9,225 nt of DNA from Clostridia bacterium (lineage in GTDB: Bacteria; Bacillota_A; Clostridia; Oscillospirales; CAG-272). The notes below the pieces were generated by a model. The model was not told where the DNA came from. It was given only the letters and a program-made list of their open reading frames with translations, and made no database searches. The DNA is taken from positions 1 through 9,225 of the forward strand of contig JAGBUD010000180.1 of the NCBI GenBank assembly GCA_017630995.1, in the 5' to 3' direction. Positions 1 to 7,142 of this stretch are shown one piece after another (positions within the stretch are counted from its first letter, which is position 1; each line of letters starts with the position of its first letter). A program made the position numbers and the translations under genes.

Positions 1-56
1 AAAATGTAGCAAAAGTTAAGTTTACATTAGTTGATAATAAAATGTACATAGGTTTT

Positions 57-61
57 GAGGG
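57..61 (+). promoter_or_regulatory. Ribosome binding site deciding the start of the first serine hydrolase
   Basis: GAGGG sits 7 nt before the ATG at 69. The upstream in-frame ATG at 42 has only AT-rich sequence before it and no purine-rich site, so 69 is the better start. Confidence 0.6.
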
Positions 62-68
62 AAAAAAT

Positions 69-1178
69 ATGTTTGAAAATGCAACCGCTTATATTGATAA
101 GCTTATAGAGGAAAAGAAGCTTCCTCTTCTTGACGTTGTCGTTAAACGTGGACACGAGGAAATTTACAGACATTACGGAGCCTATAATTCTGCGGCAAGC
201 GGAAAAGAGCTTCTCTGTATGTTTTCTTGCACCAAGGTTTTAACGGCGGTTTCGGCTATGCGTCTTGTCGAGGAGGGCAAAATTGCTCTTGAGGACTCGG
301 TCAGCAAGTATATTCCGCAGTTCAAAAATGCATACACGCTTACCGAGAGCGGTGAGAAAAAATACGAGGATATAAAGGTTTGGCACCTTTTCACGATGTC
401 CTCGGGCCTTGATTACAAGTTAACTACGCCCCAAATATTCAAGCTTTCAAAAGAGAATTACGAGAATGCCACCACGCTTGACGTTATTCTCTCGCTTCTT
501 GAAAATCCGCTGCATTTCGAGCCGGGTGAAAGATTCCTTTACAGCCTTTCGCACGATGCGCTCGGCGCTCTTGTCGAGGTCGTTTCGGGGCTTTCGCTTG
601 CCGAATATATGCAAAAATACATATTCGACCCCCTCGGAATGAAAAATTCAACGATGTATGCCGATAAATACGTTCAGAACCCCCCCACAAATCACGATAT
701 CATCGAGGGATATACTTACGAAAAGGAAAAGGGAAACACATATAAGCATTTCCACCCCACCAAAAACTATATGAGCGGCGGCGCGGGACTTATCAGCACG
801 GTTGAGGATTTTTCCGTTTTTGCGGAAACCTTGGCTTCGGGCGGAACTGCGGCAAACGGCTATAAGCTCATAGGCGAAAAGGGCATTGAGCTTCTCAAAA
901 CTCCCGTTTTCGACGCATTGGACCTCAAGAATAACTTTACGTGCGTTCAAGGAACGGATTATGCCTACGGAATGGGCGTGCGCGTCAGAACAAAGGCGCT
1001 CGAATGCGGAATTCCCAAGGGTGAATTCGGTTGGGACGGAGCGGCAGGCTCGTACATTTTAGTTGACACGGATAACGGCATTTCGATAACTATGGGACTT
1101 AATATTCTTAATTGGCCCCAAGTTTTCGCGGGTGAAAACCTTGCTATAGCAAAGCTTATTTACGAGGAGATTGTTTGA
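69..1178 (+). CDS. Serine hydrolase, class C beta-lactamase / family VIII esterase type (paralogue 1)
   Basis: A 369-aa hydrolase of the serine beta-lactamase-like (class C, CubicO-type) superfamily. Seen: an SxxK active-site motif, Ser53-Cys-Thr-Lys56, where Ser53 is the expected nucleophile and Lys56 its general base; a second motif Tyr158-Ser-Leu in the context FLYSLSHDALG, matching the YxN/YSL position; and a third motif GWDGAAG at 321-327, standing where beta-lactamases have KTG and family VIII esterases have a WGG-like motif. This pattern favours an esterase or amidase over an antibiotic-degrading lactamase (inference). There is no signal peptide or membrane segment, so it is probably cytoplasmic. 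The start at 69 is chosen over an in-frame ATG at 42 because GAGGG lies 7 nt upstream and the paralogue that follows begins at the equivalent residue. It is followed 2 nt later by its paralogue (about 60-65% identical by eye), so the two are surely co-transcribed. The natural substrate cannot be read from the sequence. Confidence 0.9.
   Translation: MFENATAYIDKLIEEKKLPLLDVVVKRGHEEIYRHYGAYNSAASGKELLCMFSCTKVLTAVSAMRLVEEGKIALEDSVSKYIPQFKNAYTLTESGEKKYEDIKVWHLFTMSSGLDYKLTTPQIFKLSKENYENATTLDVILSLLENPLHFEPGERFLYSLSHDALGALVEVVSGLSLAEYMQKYIFDPLGMKNSTMYADKYVQNPPTNHDIIEGYTYEKEKGNTYKHFHPTKNYMSGGAGLISTVEDFSVFAETLASGGTAANGYKLIGEKGIELLKTPVFDALDLKNNFTCVQGTDYAYGMGVRVRTKALECGIPKGEFGWDGAAGSYILVDTDNGISITMGLNILNWPQVFAGENLAIAKLIYEEIV
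207..238 (+). repeat. 32-nt identical block shared by the two serine hydrolases (copy at 1319-1350)
   Basis: The 32 bases encoding the region through Ser-Cys-Thr-Lys are identical in both genes, including third codon positions. A second identical block of 29 nt lies at 615-643 and 1727-1755. These blocks are part of the gene duplication, not a mobile repeat. Strict DNA identity at the active site suggests recent duplication or local gene conversion. Confidence 0.85.
1165..1169 (+). promoter_or_regulatory. Ribosome binding site of the second serine hydrolase, inside the end of the first
   Basis: AGGAG lies within the last codons of the upstream gene. It is 11 nt from the ATG at 1181 and 5 nt from the alternative TTG at 1175. 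Neither spacing is ideal, which leaves some doubt about the true start and suggests translational coupling. Confidence 0.5.
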
Positions 1179-1180
1179 GC

Positions 1181-2302
1181 ATGCTGGATAGAGTAACTGC
1201 TTATATTGATACGATCACCGAGAAAAAGCAGCTTCCGCTTCTCGACGTTCTCGTGTGCAAAAACCACGAGCCGATTTACAGACACACCGCCTCGCACGGA
1301 AACAGCTTTGGCGACAGTGAGCTTCTCTGTATGTTTTCTTGCACCAAGGTGCTGACCGCGGTTTGCGGCATGCGACTTTTGGAGGAGGGGAAAATAGCTC
1401 TCGAGGACCCCGTGTCAAAATATATCCCCGCTTTTGCAGAGGCGTATACTCTTGACGAGAACGGAAACAGACACCCCGAGGTTATAAGGGTGCGCCACCT
1501 TTTCACAATGTCAACGGGATTCGATTATAACAGAAGAACTCCCGCAGTAGCAAAGCTTATCGAGGAAAAATACGAAACCGCAACAACGACGGACATCGTT
1601 TCCGCACTCATAGAAAAGCCCCTCAATTTTTCACCCGGAGAGAGATTTCTTTATAGCCTTTCGCACGATGCGCTCGGTGCTCTTATCGAAACGGTTGAGG
1701 GTATGAATCTTGCGGAGTATATGCAGAAATACATATTCGACCCCCTCGGAATGAAGAACTCAACCATGTACTACGAAAAGCACGAGCATAACACGCCCAA
1801 GCTTTTCGATATAACCGATAACGGATTTGAGCTAGAAAACAGAAACCTTTACATCACCCGCCACCCCGTGAAGAATTATCGCAACGGTGGAAGCAGCCTT
1901 ATCAGCACGGTTGAGGACTATGCGATTTTCGCTTCAACTCTTGCTTCTGGTGGAATTTCGAAGAACGGGTACAGACTCATAAGCTCCGAATCTATCGAGA
2001 AAATGAAGCAGCCCTACTTCGAGGCGCTCAACATAAACAACACATACACCTGCGTGCAGGGTAAGGATTATGACTACGGACTCGGTGTCAGAGTTAGAAG
2101 AGAGCCCCTTGAATGTGGAATTCCCAAGGGCGAATTCGGCTGGGACGGAGCGGCGGGCTCCTACGTTTTAGTTGACACGGATAACGGCATATCCGTCACA
2201 ATGGGTATGAATATTCTTGATTGGCCGAAGATTTTTCGCGGTGAGCACCTCGCCATCGCAAAGCTTATTTACGAGGGCCTTGAAATTTCAAAAAACAAGT
2301 AA
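1181..2302 (+). CDS. Serine hydrolase, class C beta-lactamase / family VIII esterase type (paralogue 2)
   Basis: A 373-aa tandem paralogue of the preceding gene. Seen: Ser53-Cys-Thr-Lys56, Tyr158-Ser-Leu and GWDGAAG (320-326) at essentially the same positions, so the catalytic apparatus looks intact. The two proteins match almost residue for residue around the active-site serine, around FLYSLSHDALGAL and over residues 177-197. They diverge at 34-46 and 198-232, which are candidate substrate-pocket differences (inference). No signal peptide is visible. The ATG at 1181 is preferred because it aligns exactly with the start of the paralogue; a TTG at 1175 that overlaps the previous stop is the alternative and would add two residues. 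The gene ends 8 nt before a strong terminator, so it is the last of this transcript. Function is probably hydrolysis of an ester or amide; a D-alanyl peptidase-like role cannot be excluded. Confidence 0.9.
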   Translation: MLDRVTAYIDTITEKKQLPLLDVLVCKNHEPIYRHTASHGNSFGDSELLCMFSCTKVLTAVCGMRLLEEGKIALEDPVSKYIPAFAEAYTLDENGNRHPEVIRVRHLFTMSTGFDYNRRTPAVAKLIEEKYETATTTDIVSALIEKPLNFSPGERFLYSLSHDALGALIETVEGMNLAEYMQKYIFDPLGMKNSTMYYEKHEHNTPKLFDITDNGFELENRNLYITRHPVKNYRNGGSSLISTVEDYAIFASTLASGGISKNGYRLISSESIEKMKQPYFEALNINNTYTCVQGKDYDYGLGVRVRREPLECGIPKGEFGWDGAAGSYVLVDTDNGISVTMGMNILDWPKIFRGEHLAIAKLIYEGLEISKNK

Positions 2303-2310
2303 AAATAAAG

Positions 2311-2340
2311 GTGGAGATGTTGGTTTAACAACATCTCCAC
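2311..2340. terminator. Hairpin terminator between convergent genes
   Basis: A perfect 12-bp stem (GTGGAGATGTTG paired with CAACATCTCCAC) encloses a 6-nt loop, followed by TCTTTTTGTT. This is a classic rho-independent terminator for the serine hydrolase transcript. The A-rich sequence at 2301-2310 gives a weaker T-run on the other strand, so it may also stop the minus-strand operon that ends at 2390. The rest of 2303-2389 shows nothing else. Confidence 0.9.
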
Positions 2341-2389
2341 TCTTTTTGTTAGGTTATACCCAAATCCGATATTCCGTCTTTGCTTGATT

Positions 2390-3427
2390 TTAAAGCTGTA
2401 TTACTCTGTCCTCAATTTCGGGCTTGATTCCCTCGTAGAACGGGTCGACTGTTTCTTCGGACGGAATAACACCGCAATCCCATTCGGTTTTTGAGCCTTT
2501 GATTGTGATTTTTAGGTCGTCGTCAATTGTAACGACGGCGGAGAGCGGCTCGGTGAACGACCAGGTGTTCCAGCCTTGTGTCAAATAGTTGAAAGGACAT
2601 TCGACTGTGGAAAGGGGATTGCCGAGGTGGTCGTAGCTTGTGTGCGTAAACGTGTCGGTGTCCTTGTAGTGAGGCTTATCCTCAAGATTCCAGCAGCCGT
2701 TTATTGCGGTGTTGACGTCGAAATAGCAAACGCCGTTTTCAACTTGGCAATGGTCGGTGTGATAGTGTCCGTTCATTGCGAGGAGGACGGTGCCGGGGAA
2801 TTTTGAAAATATGTTCTGCACGTGCTCGGCATCGGGTGACCACTCGAAGTTGTTTTTCGTGAAACCCGCGTGGGAGGTGACGATAACCTTCATGCCCTTT
2901 TCGCTTGCGTCCTTTATAAGCTCGTAAAGCCAGTCGAGCTGCGCGGGAGCAAGGCTGTCCTTAACGTGATTTCCGTCGGGCGGTGCAGTTCTGTCGTTGT
3001 GCATCCACTTGCCCACGAAATATTTGTTGTTGTAGGAATAGTTTGTGTCAAGTCCTATCAAGCGGTAGTTCTTTATATCGGTGTACCAATATCCCGTTTT
3101 ATCGTCGGGCTCATCGTAGTGGGGAGTGCCGAAATTGACGGGGCGGTTGCAAAGCGCCGCAGTAACGTTCTTCATAGTGTTCAGCGTTCTCGATTCAAGC
3201 TCGTGGTTGCCGTAAACGCCATAAACCGCAAGTCCGTAAGGATTTTCAAGGTATGCCTTTAAAAATTCGGGCGAGCCGAGATAATCGTTTGAAAAATCTC
3301 CGCAATGAACGACGAATTCAACGCTTTCGTCGTGCGCTCTTTTCATAATCTTTTCAAGGTCGGCAACCTGCGTTCTGTAGGTGCCCTTTTTATAGTGCGT
3401 GTCTGCAAAAACCAAAAATTTTATCAT
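2390..3427 (-). CDS. Calcineurin-like metallophosphoesterase
   Basis: A 345-aa metal-dependent phosphoesterase. Seen, in order, are the five signature blocks of the calcineurin-like fold: Asp9-x-His11 (FADTH), Gly43-Asp44, Gly73-Asn74-His75-Glu76, His186 in TSHAG, and Gly220-His221-x-His223. These form a two-metal site, usually Mn, Fe or Zn in this family. All ligands are present, so the enzyme is probably active on a phosphomonoester or phosphodiester; the substrate is not evident. The fold ends near residue 245, and about 100 further residues, rich in Trp and acidic residues, form a C-terminal part I cannot assign. No signal peptide is seen. The start is supported by AAGGA at 3437-3441, 9 nt upstream. 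It is the last gene of a three-gene minus-strand operon, 16 nt after the preceding stop codon. Confidence 0.92.
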   Translation of the reverse strand: MIKFLVFADTHYKKGTYRTQVADLEKIMKRAHDESVEFVVHCGDFSNDYLGSPEFLKAYLENPYGLAVYGVYGNHELESRTLNTMKNVTAALCNRPVNFGTPHYDEPDDKTGYWYTDIKNYRLIGLDTNYSYNNKYFVGKWMHNDRTAPPDGNHVKDSLAPAQLDWLYELIKDASEKGMKVIVTSHAGFTKNNFEWSPDAEHVQNIFSKFPGTVLLAMNGHYHTDHCQVENGVCYFDVNTAINGCWNLEDKPHYKDTDTFTHTSYDHLGNPLSTVECPFNYLTQGWNTWSFTEPLSAVVTIDDDLKITIKGSKTEWDCGVIPSEETVDPFYEGIKPEIEDRVIQL

Positions 3428-3443
3428 AGCTTACAGTCCTTAT

Positions 3444-5249
3444 TTATATTTTGACTCGTTTTATTTCACACGGGTCGAGAGTAACCGTTTGTTTTTTGTT
3501 ATCAGATTCTATGATTGCAAATGCGGGAACGTCAAAGTCGGTGTTGAGAAGATAAACGTCTCCGCTCTCCCAAACGGTGTATCTGACCTTGTCGTTTGCC
3601 ATAACCTTAACCTTTGCGGTTCTGTGGCTTGCGCTGATTATCTCTCTGACAACTGCGCGGTAAATTTCATAGGGCGCACCGCTTCCGGGATAGTCGAGCG
3701 CGGTGTAAAGAATTGCAGAGCCATCACCGTGTCTTTTTTCTATAATTGCGGGTGCCTTGTCGCCGTTGGTCCTTTCGTAGAAGCTATCGCTGAGAACGCC
3801 CGTTTCGGTTCCATCGGTTATCTCGGTGCGTGCGTAATTTGCGTATCCGTAAGAGAAAAGCGGGTCAAAAACCTTGTCGGCGGGGTAGAGTATGTCGGGG
3901 GAAATGCTTTCAGAAAATTTGATTCCCGAATTGGTAAAGTGAGGATTGTTGCCGTCAAGCTTGCAACCGAAAAGCTCGGAAACGTCGCCGCCGTTAAAGA
4001 GGGATATTTCACCGTTTCGCTTCTCGGTGGTATTGAGGTGTGCCGCACACATGAAAAGCTTTCCGCCGCCCTTAACAAAGGAAAGGAGCTTTTCGTATAT
4101 TTCGGCGGTCATTGTGTTCCAGCCCGTAAATATTAGGTAATCGTATTTTGAAAGGGCATCTGCCGACGCAATGCCAACGTTAACTATATCGTATGTGCCG
4201 TATCCGCAAGAGCCGCTGAAATCGCGCTCTCCAAAGTTATGCACGTCAGCCCAGCTGCGCTTGGTGTTTATCTCGTAGAGTATTCTGTTTGTAAACTCGG
4301 GAGCGGAATAACCCCACCCCGTGTCGTTTATATTGTTCCAAAGTGCGCTTCCCGCGTTCCACGGGCTCCAGCCGTCAAGATTGCCTTGAGCAAAAGCAAC
4401 GCGGACCATGGGCATTCCCTCCGGGCGCTTGTCTGCTTCGACGAAGTCTGTAAACTCATCAAGAGTTTTTCTGTAAAAGGTGGGGAGCTCTCCGTCGTAG
4501 TCCTGCTCCATTCCGTGACTGTACATTGAGAGGTCGCCACTCTCAAGAATCGTGCCTTGCGCGCCGTTCATATACGAATGATTGTAAATCATACGCAGAC
4601 GCTTCATTTTGAGCGGGTCGCCGTTTCTAACTCCTGCATACCATTCGTGAGCTATATAATTGATATACGGCATGCCCGCCGCCTTTGCGGCTCCGCGAAT
4701 CGTTGCGGTCATTATTTCGGCATTTCCGCACATCGTTTCAAGCGAGAGCATTGAAACGCTTGCAAGCGGGAGATATGAAATGAGCGAGGTTGCTTCGGTT
4801 ATTGTGAAAGCCGTATTTTCGGGGTATCCGTAGAAATCGCAAGCCGAGCGAACGACCTTGATGAATTCATCTCTGCCCTCGCTCAATTTTTCGTAGCTGT
4901 GAAAATGGGGGGAATGCTTATATCCCTTGCCCGCGCAGCCGAATATCGTTCCAAGCTCGGGAAGCTCTATTCCGAGGAAATATTCGCCCGCAATCTCTTT
5001 TATTTTCGCAACGCATTCGGGGGAAAACGGCGATGGCTCGTACTGTCCCCATGCAAACTGAAAATATATCTTATTTTGAGCGAGAAATTTTGCCCATTCG
5101 ATGAATTTTTCATCTTCAATATCAGTTCTGCGAACCGAAATAATGGTGTAGTTTTTTCTTCCGTCAACACATTTTTCGCGTATTTCATCTATGAGGGTTT
5201 CGGGGTCTATTTTATATTCTCCGATTCTTATTCCGTTTAAAAATTCCAT
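3444..5249 (-). CDS. Glycoside hydrolase-like protein, TIM barrel plus amidotransferase-like domain (paralogue B)
   Basis: A 601-aa protein that I cannot place in a named family. Its layout resembles that of multidomain glycosidases. Residues ~30-275 show alternating strands and helices like a TIM barrel, with acidic residues at strand ends: Glu98 (PELG), Glu152 (TEATS), Glu171 (LETMCG), Glu202 (HEWY) and Glu236 (LESGD). Residues ~280-430 resemble the class I amidotransferase-like (trimerisation) domain of GH42-type enzymes, with YDYLIFTGWNTM followed by VKGGGKLFMCAAHLN. Residues ~500-601 are beta-rich. If it is a clan GH-A enzyme, Glu152 and Glu236 would be the acid/base and nucleophile (inference). 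There is no signal peptide, so any substrate is probably handled in the cytoplasm. It lies 7 nt after its paralogue (about 60% identical by eye), and its ribosome site overlaps that gene's stop codon, so the two are translationally coupled. Confidence 0.85.
   Translation of the reverse strand: MEFLNGIRIGEYKIDPETLIDEIREKCVDGRKNYTIISVRRTDIEDEKFIEWAKFLAQNKIYFQFAWGQYEPSPFSPECVAKIKEIAGEYFLGIELPELGTIFGCAGKGYKHSPHFHSYEKLSEGRDEFIKVVRSACDFYGYPENTAFTITEATSLISYLPLASVSMLSLETMCGNAEIMTATIRGAAKAAGMPYINYIAHEWYAGVRNGDPLKMKRLRMIYNHSYMNGAQGTILESGDLSMYSHGMEQDYDGELPTFYRKTLDEFTDFVEADKRPEGMPMVRVAFAQGNLDGWSPWNAGSALWNNINDTGWGYSAPEFTNRILYEINTKRSWADVHNFGERDFSGSCGYGTYDIVNVGIASADALSKYDYLIFTGWNTMTAEIYEKLLSFVKGGGKLFMCAAHLNTTEKRNGEISLFNGGDVSELFGCKLDGNNPHFTNSGIKFSESISPDILYPADKVFDPLFSYGYANYARTEITDGTETGVLSDSFYERTNGDKAPAIIEKRHGDGSAILYTALDYPGSGAPYEIYRAVVREIISASHRTAKVKVMANDKVRYTVWESGDVYLLNTDFDVPAFAIIESDNKKQTVTLDPCEIKRVKI
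5215..5245 (-). repeat. 31-nt identical block shared by the two ~600-aa genes (copy at 7040-7070)
   Basis: The 5' ends of both genes, encoding FLNGIRIGEY, are identical over 31 bases, including silent positions. The rest of the pair has many synonymous differences. This is part of the tandem duplication. Identity at the 5' end could reflect selection on translation initiation or a local conversion event. Confidence 0.85.
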
Positions 5250-5254
5250 TTTTG

Positions 5255-5258
5255 TCCT
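5255..5258 (-). promoter_or_regulatory. Ribosome binding site overlapping the upstream stop codon
   Basis: On the minus strand the TAG stop of the 605-aa gene runs straight into AGGA, which is 5 nt before the ATG at 5249. Termination of the first gene therefore places ribosomes at the start of the second, favouring equal output of both paralogues. Confidence 0.6.
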
Positions 5259-7074
5259 AAACCTTTAAATGTTTAATTTCACAAGCTTTTAGTATAACCT
5301 CTGTTATCTTGCCGTCTTTTTCTATACTTGCAAACGCGGGAATATCAAAATCGGTGTTAAGAAGATAAACGTCGTTCTCACCCCATACTGAAAAACGCAC
5401 TCTGTCGGACGCTAAAACCTTTATGCTTGCGGTTCTGTGGCTTGCCGAGAGAAGCTCGCGCACAACGGTGCGATAGTAGGGAAACGTCTGATTTGCAGGA
5501 TAATCGAGCGAGGTGAGGAGGATTGCGTAACCCTTACCGCATTTGTTTTCTATTATTGCGGCGGTTTTGTCGGTGTTTTCTCTTTCAAGGAAATTATCGC
5601 TGAGATATCCGACTGTCTTTGCGCTAGAAAGATTCGCCTTTGCATATCTTGCATATCCCGATGACATAAGGGGGTCGAACTCTCCCTTATCTGCGGGGTA
5701 TATTATATCTTCACACAAGCTTTGACTGAATTTGATTCCCGAATTTGTAAGCGAGGGGTTTTTGGCATCGAGCGTACATCCGAAAAGCTCGGAAAGGTCG
5801 CCGTTATTTATAAGGCTTATCTCACCGTTTCTCTTTTCGGAGGTATTTAGGTGAGCGGCACACATAAAGAGAATTCCTCCCCTTTTAACGTATTCGGTGA
5901 GATTTTCATATATTTCGGGCGTCATAGTGTTCCAGCCCGTGAATATGAGATAGTCGTATTGCGAGAGCGCATCAGCACTCGCAAGTCCTGCGTTAACTAT
6001 ATCGTATGTTCCGTATCCGCATGCTCCGCTGAAATCCTTTTCACCAAAGTTATGAACGTCGCACCAGCGTCTTTTAGTTCCGAGCTCGTTCATTATTCTG
6101 TGAACGAATTCCGGTGCGGAATATCCCCAGCTTTCGTCGTTTGCATTGTTCCAGAGAGAGCTTCCGGAGTTCCATGCGCTATATCCGTCAAGATTTCCCT
6201 GAACGAATGCAACCTTGGTAGTTGGCAAGCCCTCGGGGCGTTTGTCGGATTCTATGAAATCAGTGAACTCGTCAAGAGTCTTGCGATAGAATGTGGGTAG
6301 CTCTTCGTCGTATTTCTGCCTCATACCGTGGCTATGCATACAGAGGTCGCCGCTTTCTAGTATAATTCCTCCCGCACCGTTCATGTATGAATAATCGTAA
6401 ACCATACGAAGTCTTTTTTTCTTCAGTCCGTCGTCGTTAAATACTCCGCCGTACCACTCGTGAGCCACGTAGTTTATGTATTTATCTTGACCTTTAGCTT
6501 TCGTGCTTCCTCGCAGAAGCGGAATGGTGTTTTCAACGTCGCCGCACATAGTTTCAAGCACCGGAATTCCGGTTTTTGCAGCAGTAACGTAAGATACGAG
6601 AGAAGTTGCTTCTATGACGCTGATGCCAACATTTTCCGGAAATCCAAATCTCTCCACTACTCCGTTTATATGATTGATGAAGCCTTCCTTGCCTTGAGTC
6701 AGCTTTTCAAAATTGTGATGCAATGAATTGCCGCCGTAAGCTTTACCCGAGCAGCCGTAAGTGCTGCCGAGCTCCGGAATAAGTATGCCAAGAAAATGCT
6801 CTCCCGCTACCTTTTTTATTTCTGCGGCGGTTTCGGGGGTAAAGGGGAGCTCTGTTTTTGCGCTTGCGCTGAAAGCAAAATGAAAATAAATATCGTTTTT
6901 TGCCATATATTCAGCCCATGCAACAAAGGTTTCTTTTGCTATCTTCTCGTTTCGGTAAACGCCTATGCTTGTATAGTTTTTTCTGCCCTCTATACATTTT
7001 TGACGGATTTCATCTATAACGTTATCTGCGTCAAGCTCGTATTCTCCGATTCTTATTCCGTTTAAAAATTTCAT
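5257..7074 (-). CDS. Glycoside hydrolase-like protein, TIM barrel plus amidotransferase-like domain (paralogue A)
   Basis: A 605-aa paralogue of the following gene and the first gene of the minus-strand operon. The same layout is seen: a barrel-like part (~30-280) with Glu101, Glu155 (VIEATS), Glu174 (LETMCG), Glu206 (HEWYGG) and Glu240 (LESGDL) all kept; an amidotransferase-like part (~285-435) with YDYLIFTGWNTM and FMCAAHLN; and a beta-rich C-terminus ending in the shared block VYLLNTDFDIPAF. Conservation of all five strand-end glutamates in both copies argues that both are active enzymes. Differences concentrate at ~65-80, ~110-145 and ~160-200, which would lie on the substrate face of a barrel (inference). 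No signal peptide or membrane segment is visible. The start is well supported by AAAGGAG, 7 nt upstream. Glycosidase activity is a structural guess; a lyase or a non-catalytic sugar-binding role are alternatives. Confidence 0.85.
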   Translation of the reverse strand: MKFLNGIRIGEYELDADNVIDEIRQKCIEGRKNYTSIGVYRNEKIAKETFVAWAEYMAKNDIYFHFAFSASAKTELPFTPETAAEIKKVAGEHFLGILIPELGSTYGCSGKAYGGNSLHHNFEKLTQGKEGFINHINGVVERFGFPENVGISVIEATSLVSYVTAAKTGIPVLETMCGDVENTIPLLRGSTKAKGQDKYINYVAHEWYGGVFNDDGLKKKRLRMVYDYSYMNGAGGIILESGDLCMHSHGMRQKYDEELPTFYRKTLDEFTDFIESDKRPEGLPTTKVAFVQGNLDGYSAWNSGSSLWNNANDESWGYSAPEFVHRIMNELGTKRRWCDVHNFGEKDFSGACGYGTYDIVNAGLASADALSQYDYLIFTGWNTMTPEIYENLTEYVKRGGILFMCAAHLNTSEKRNGEISLINNGDLSELFGCTLDAKNPSLTNSGIKFSQSLCEDIIYPADKGEFDPLMSSGYARYAKANLSSAKTVGYLSDNFLERENTDKTAAIIENKCGKGYAILLTSLDYPANQTFPYYRTVVRELLSASHRTASIKVLASDRVRFSVWGENDVYLLNTDFDIPAFASIEKDGKITEVILKACEIKHLKV

Positions 7075-7081
7075 AAAACCA

Positions 7082-7088
7082 CTCCTTT
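7082..7088 (-). promoter_or_regulatory. Ribosome binding site of the minus-strand operon
   Basis: AAAGGAG on the minus strand, 7 nt before the ATG at 7074. It is a near-ideal site and fixes the start of the 605-aa protein. Confidence 0.8.
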
Positions 7089-7113
7089 GGATGATTTTGA
7101 AGATACCTCCTCA

Positions 7114-7122
7114 ATTGTAGCA
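7114..7122 (-). promoter_or_regulatory. Extended -10 promoter for the minus-strand operon
   Basis: On the minus strand TGC precedes TACAAT (5 of 6 to the sigma-A -10 consensus), forming an extended -10 element. The hexamer 17 nt further upstream (TAGAAA at 7137-7142) is a poor -35. Transcription would start near 7107, giving a leader of about 30 nt before the ATG at 7074. Confidence 0.5.
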
Positions 7123-7124
7123 GA

Positions 7125-7135
7125 AAGATTATCTT
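7125..7135. promoter_or_regulatory. 11-bp palindrome between two divergent promoters, possible operator
   Basis: AAGATTATCTT is a perfect inverted repeat (5-bp arms around one central base). It lies inside the spacer of the minus-strand promoter and 8 nt upstream of the plus-strand -35, where a repressor could affect both transcripts. The region is AT-rich, so a chance palindrome is possible; no regulator gene is in the window. Confidence 0.3.
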
Positions 7136-7142
7136 ATTTCTA

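Noticed and set aside
21..50. Possible promoter TTTACA ... TACATA upstream of the first gene
   Set aside because: Both hexamers are weak, and the implied start would fall on the ribosome site, leaving almost no leader.
42..68. Longer N-terminus for the first serine hydrolase from ATG 42
   Set aside because: No ribosome site precedes it, and the paralogue starts at the residue equivalent to 69. The open frame is kept as a separate finding.
69..2302. Antibiotic-resistance beta-lactamases
   Set aside because: The third motif is GWDGAAG, not KTG, there is no signal peptide for the periplasm or cell surface, and the tandem catabolic context points to esterase-type enzymes.
3399..4136. 245-aa open frame on the plus strand
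   Set aside because: It lies antisense within the 601-aa gene and the end of the phosphoesterase gene, shows no recognisable domain, and the opposite strand carries clear homology between paralogues.
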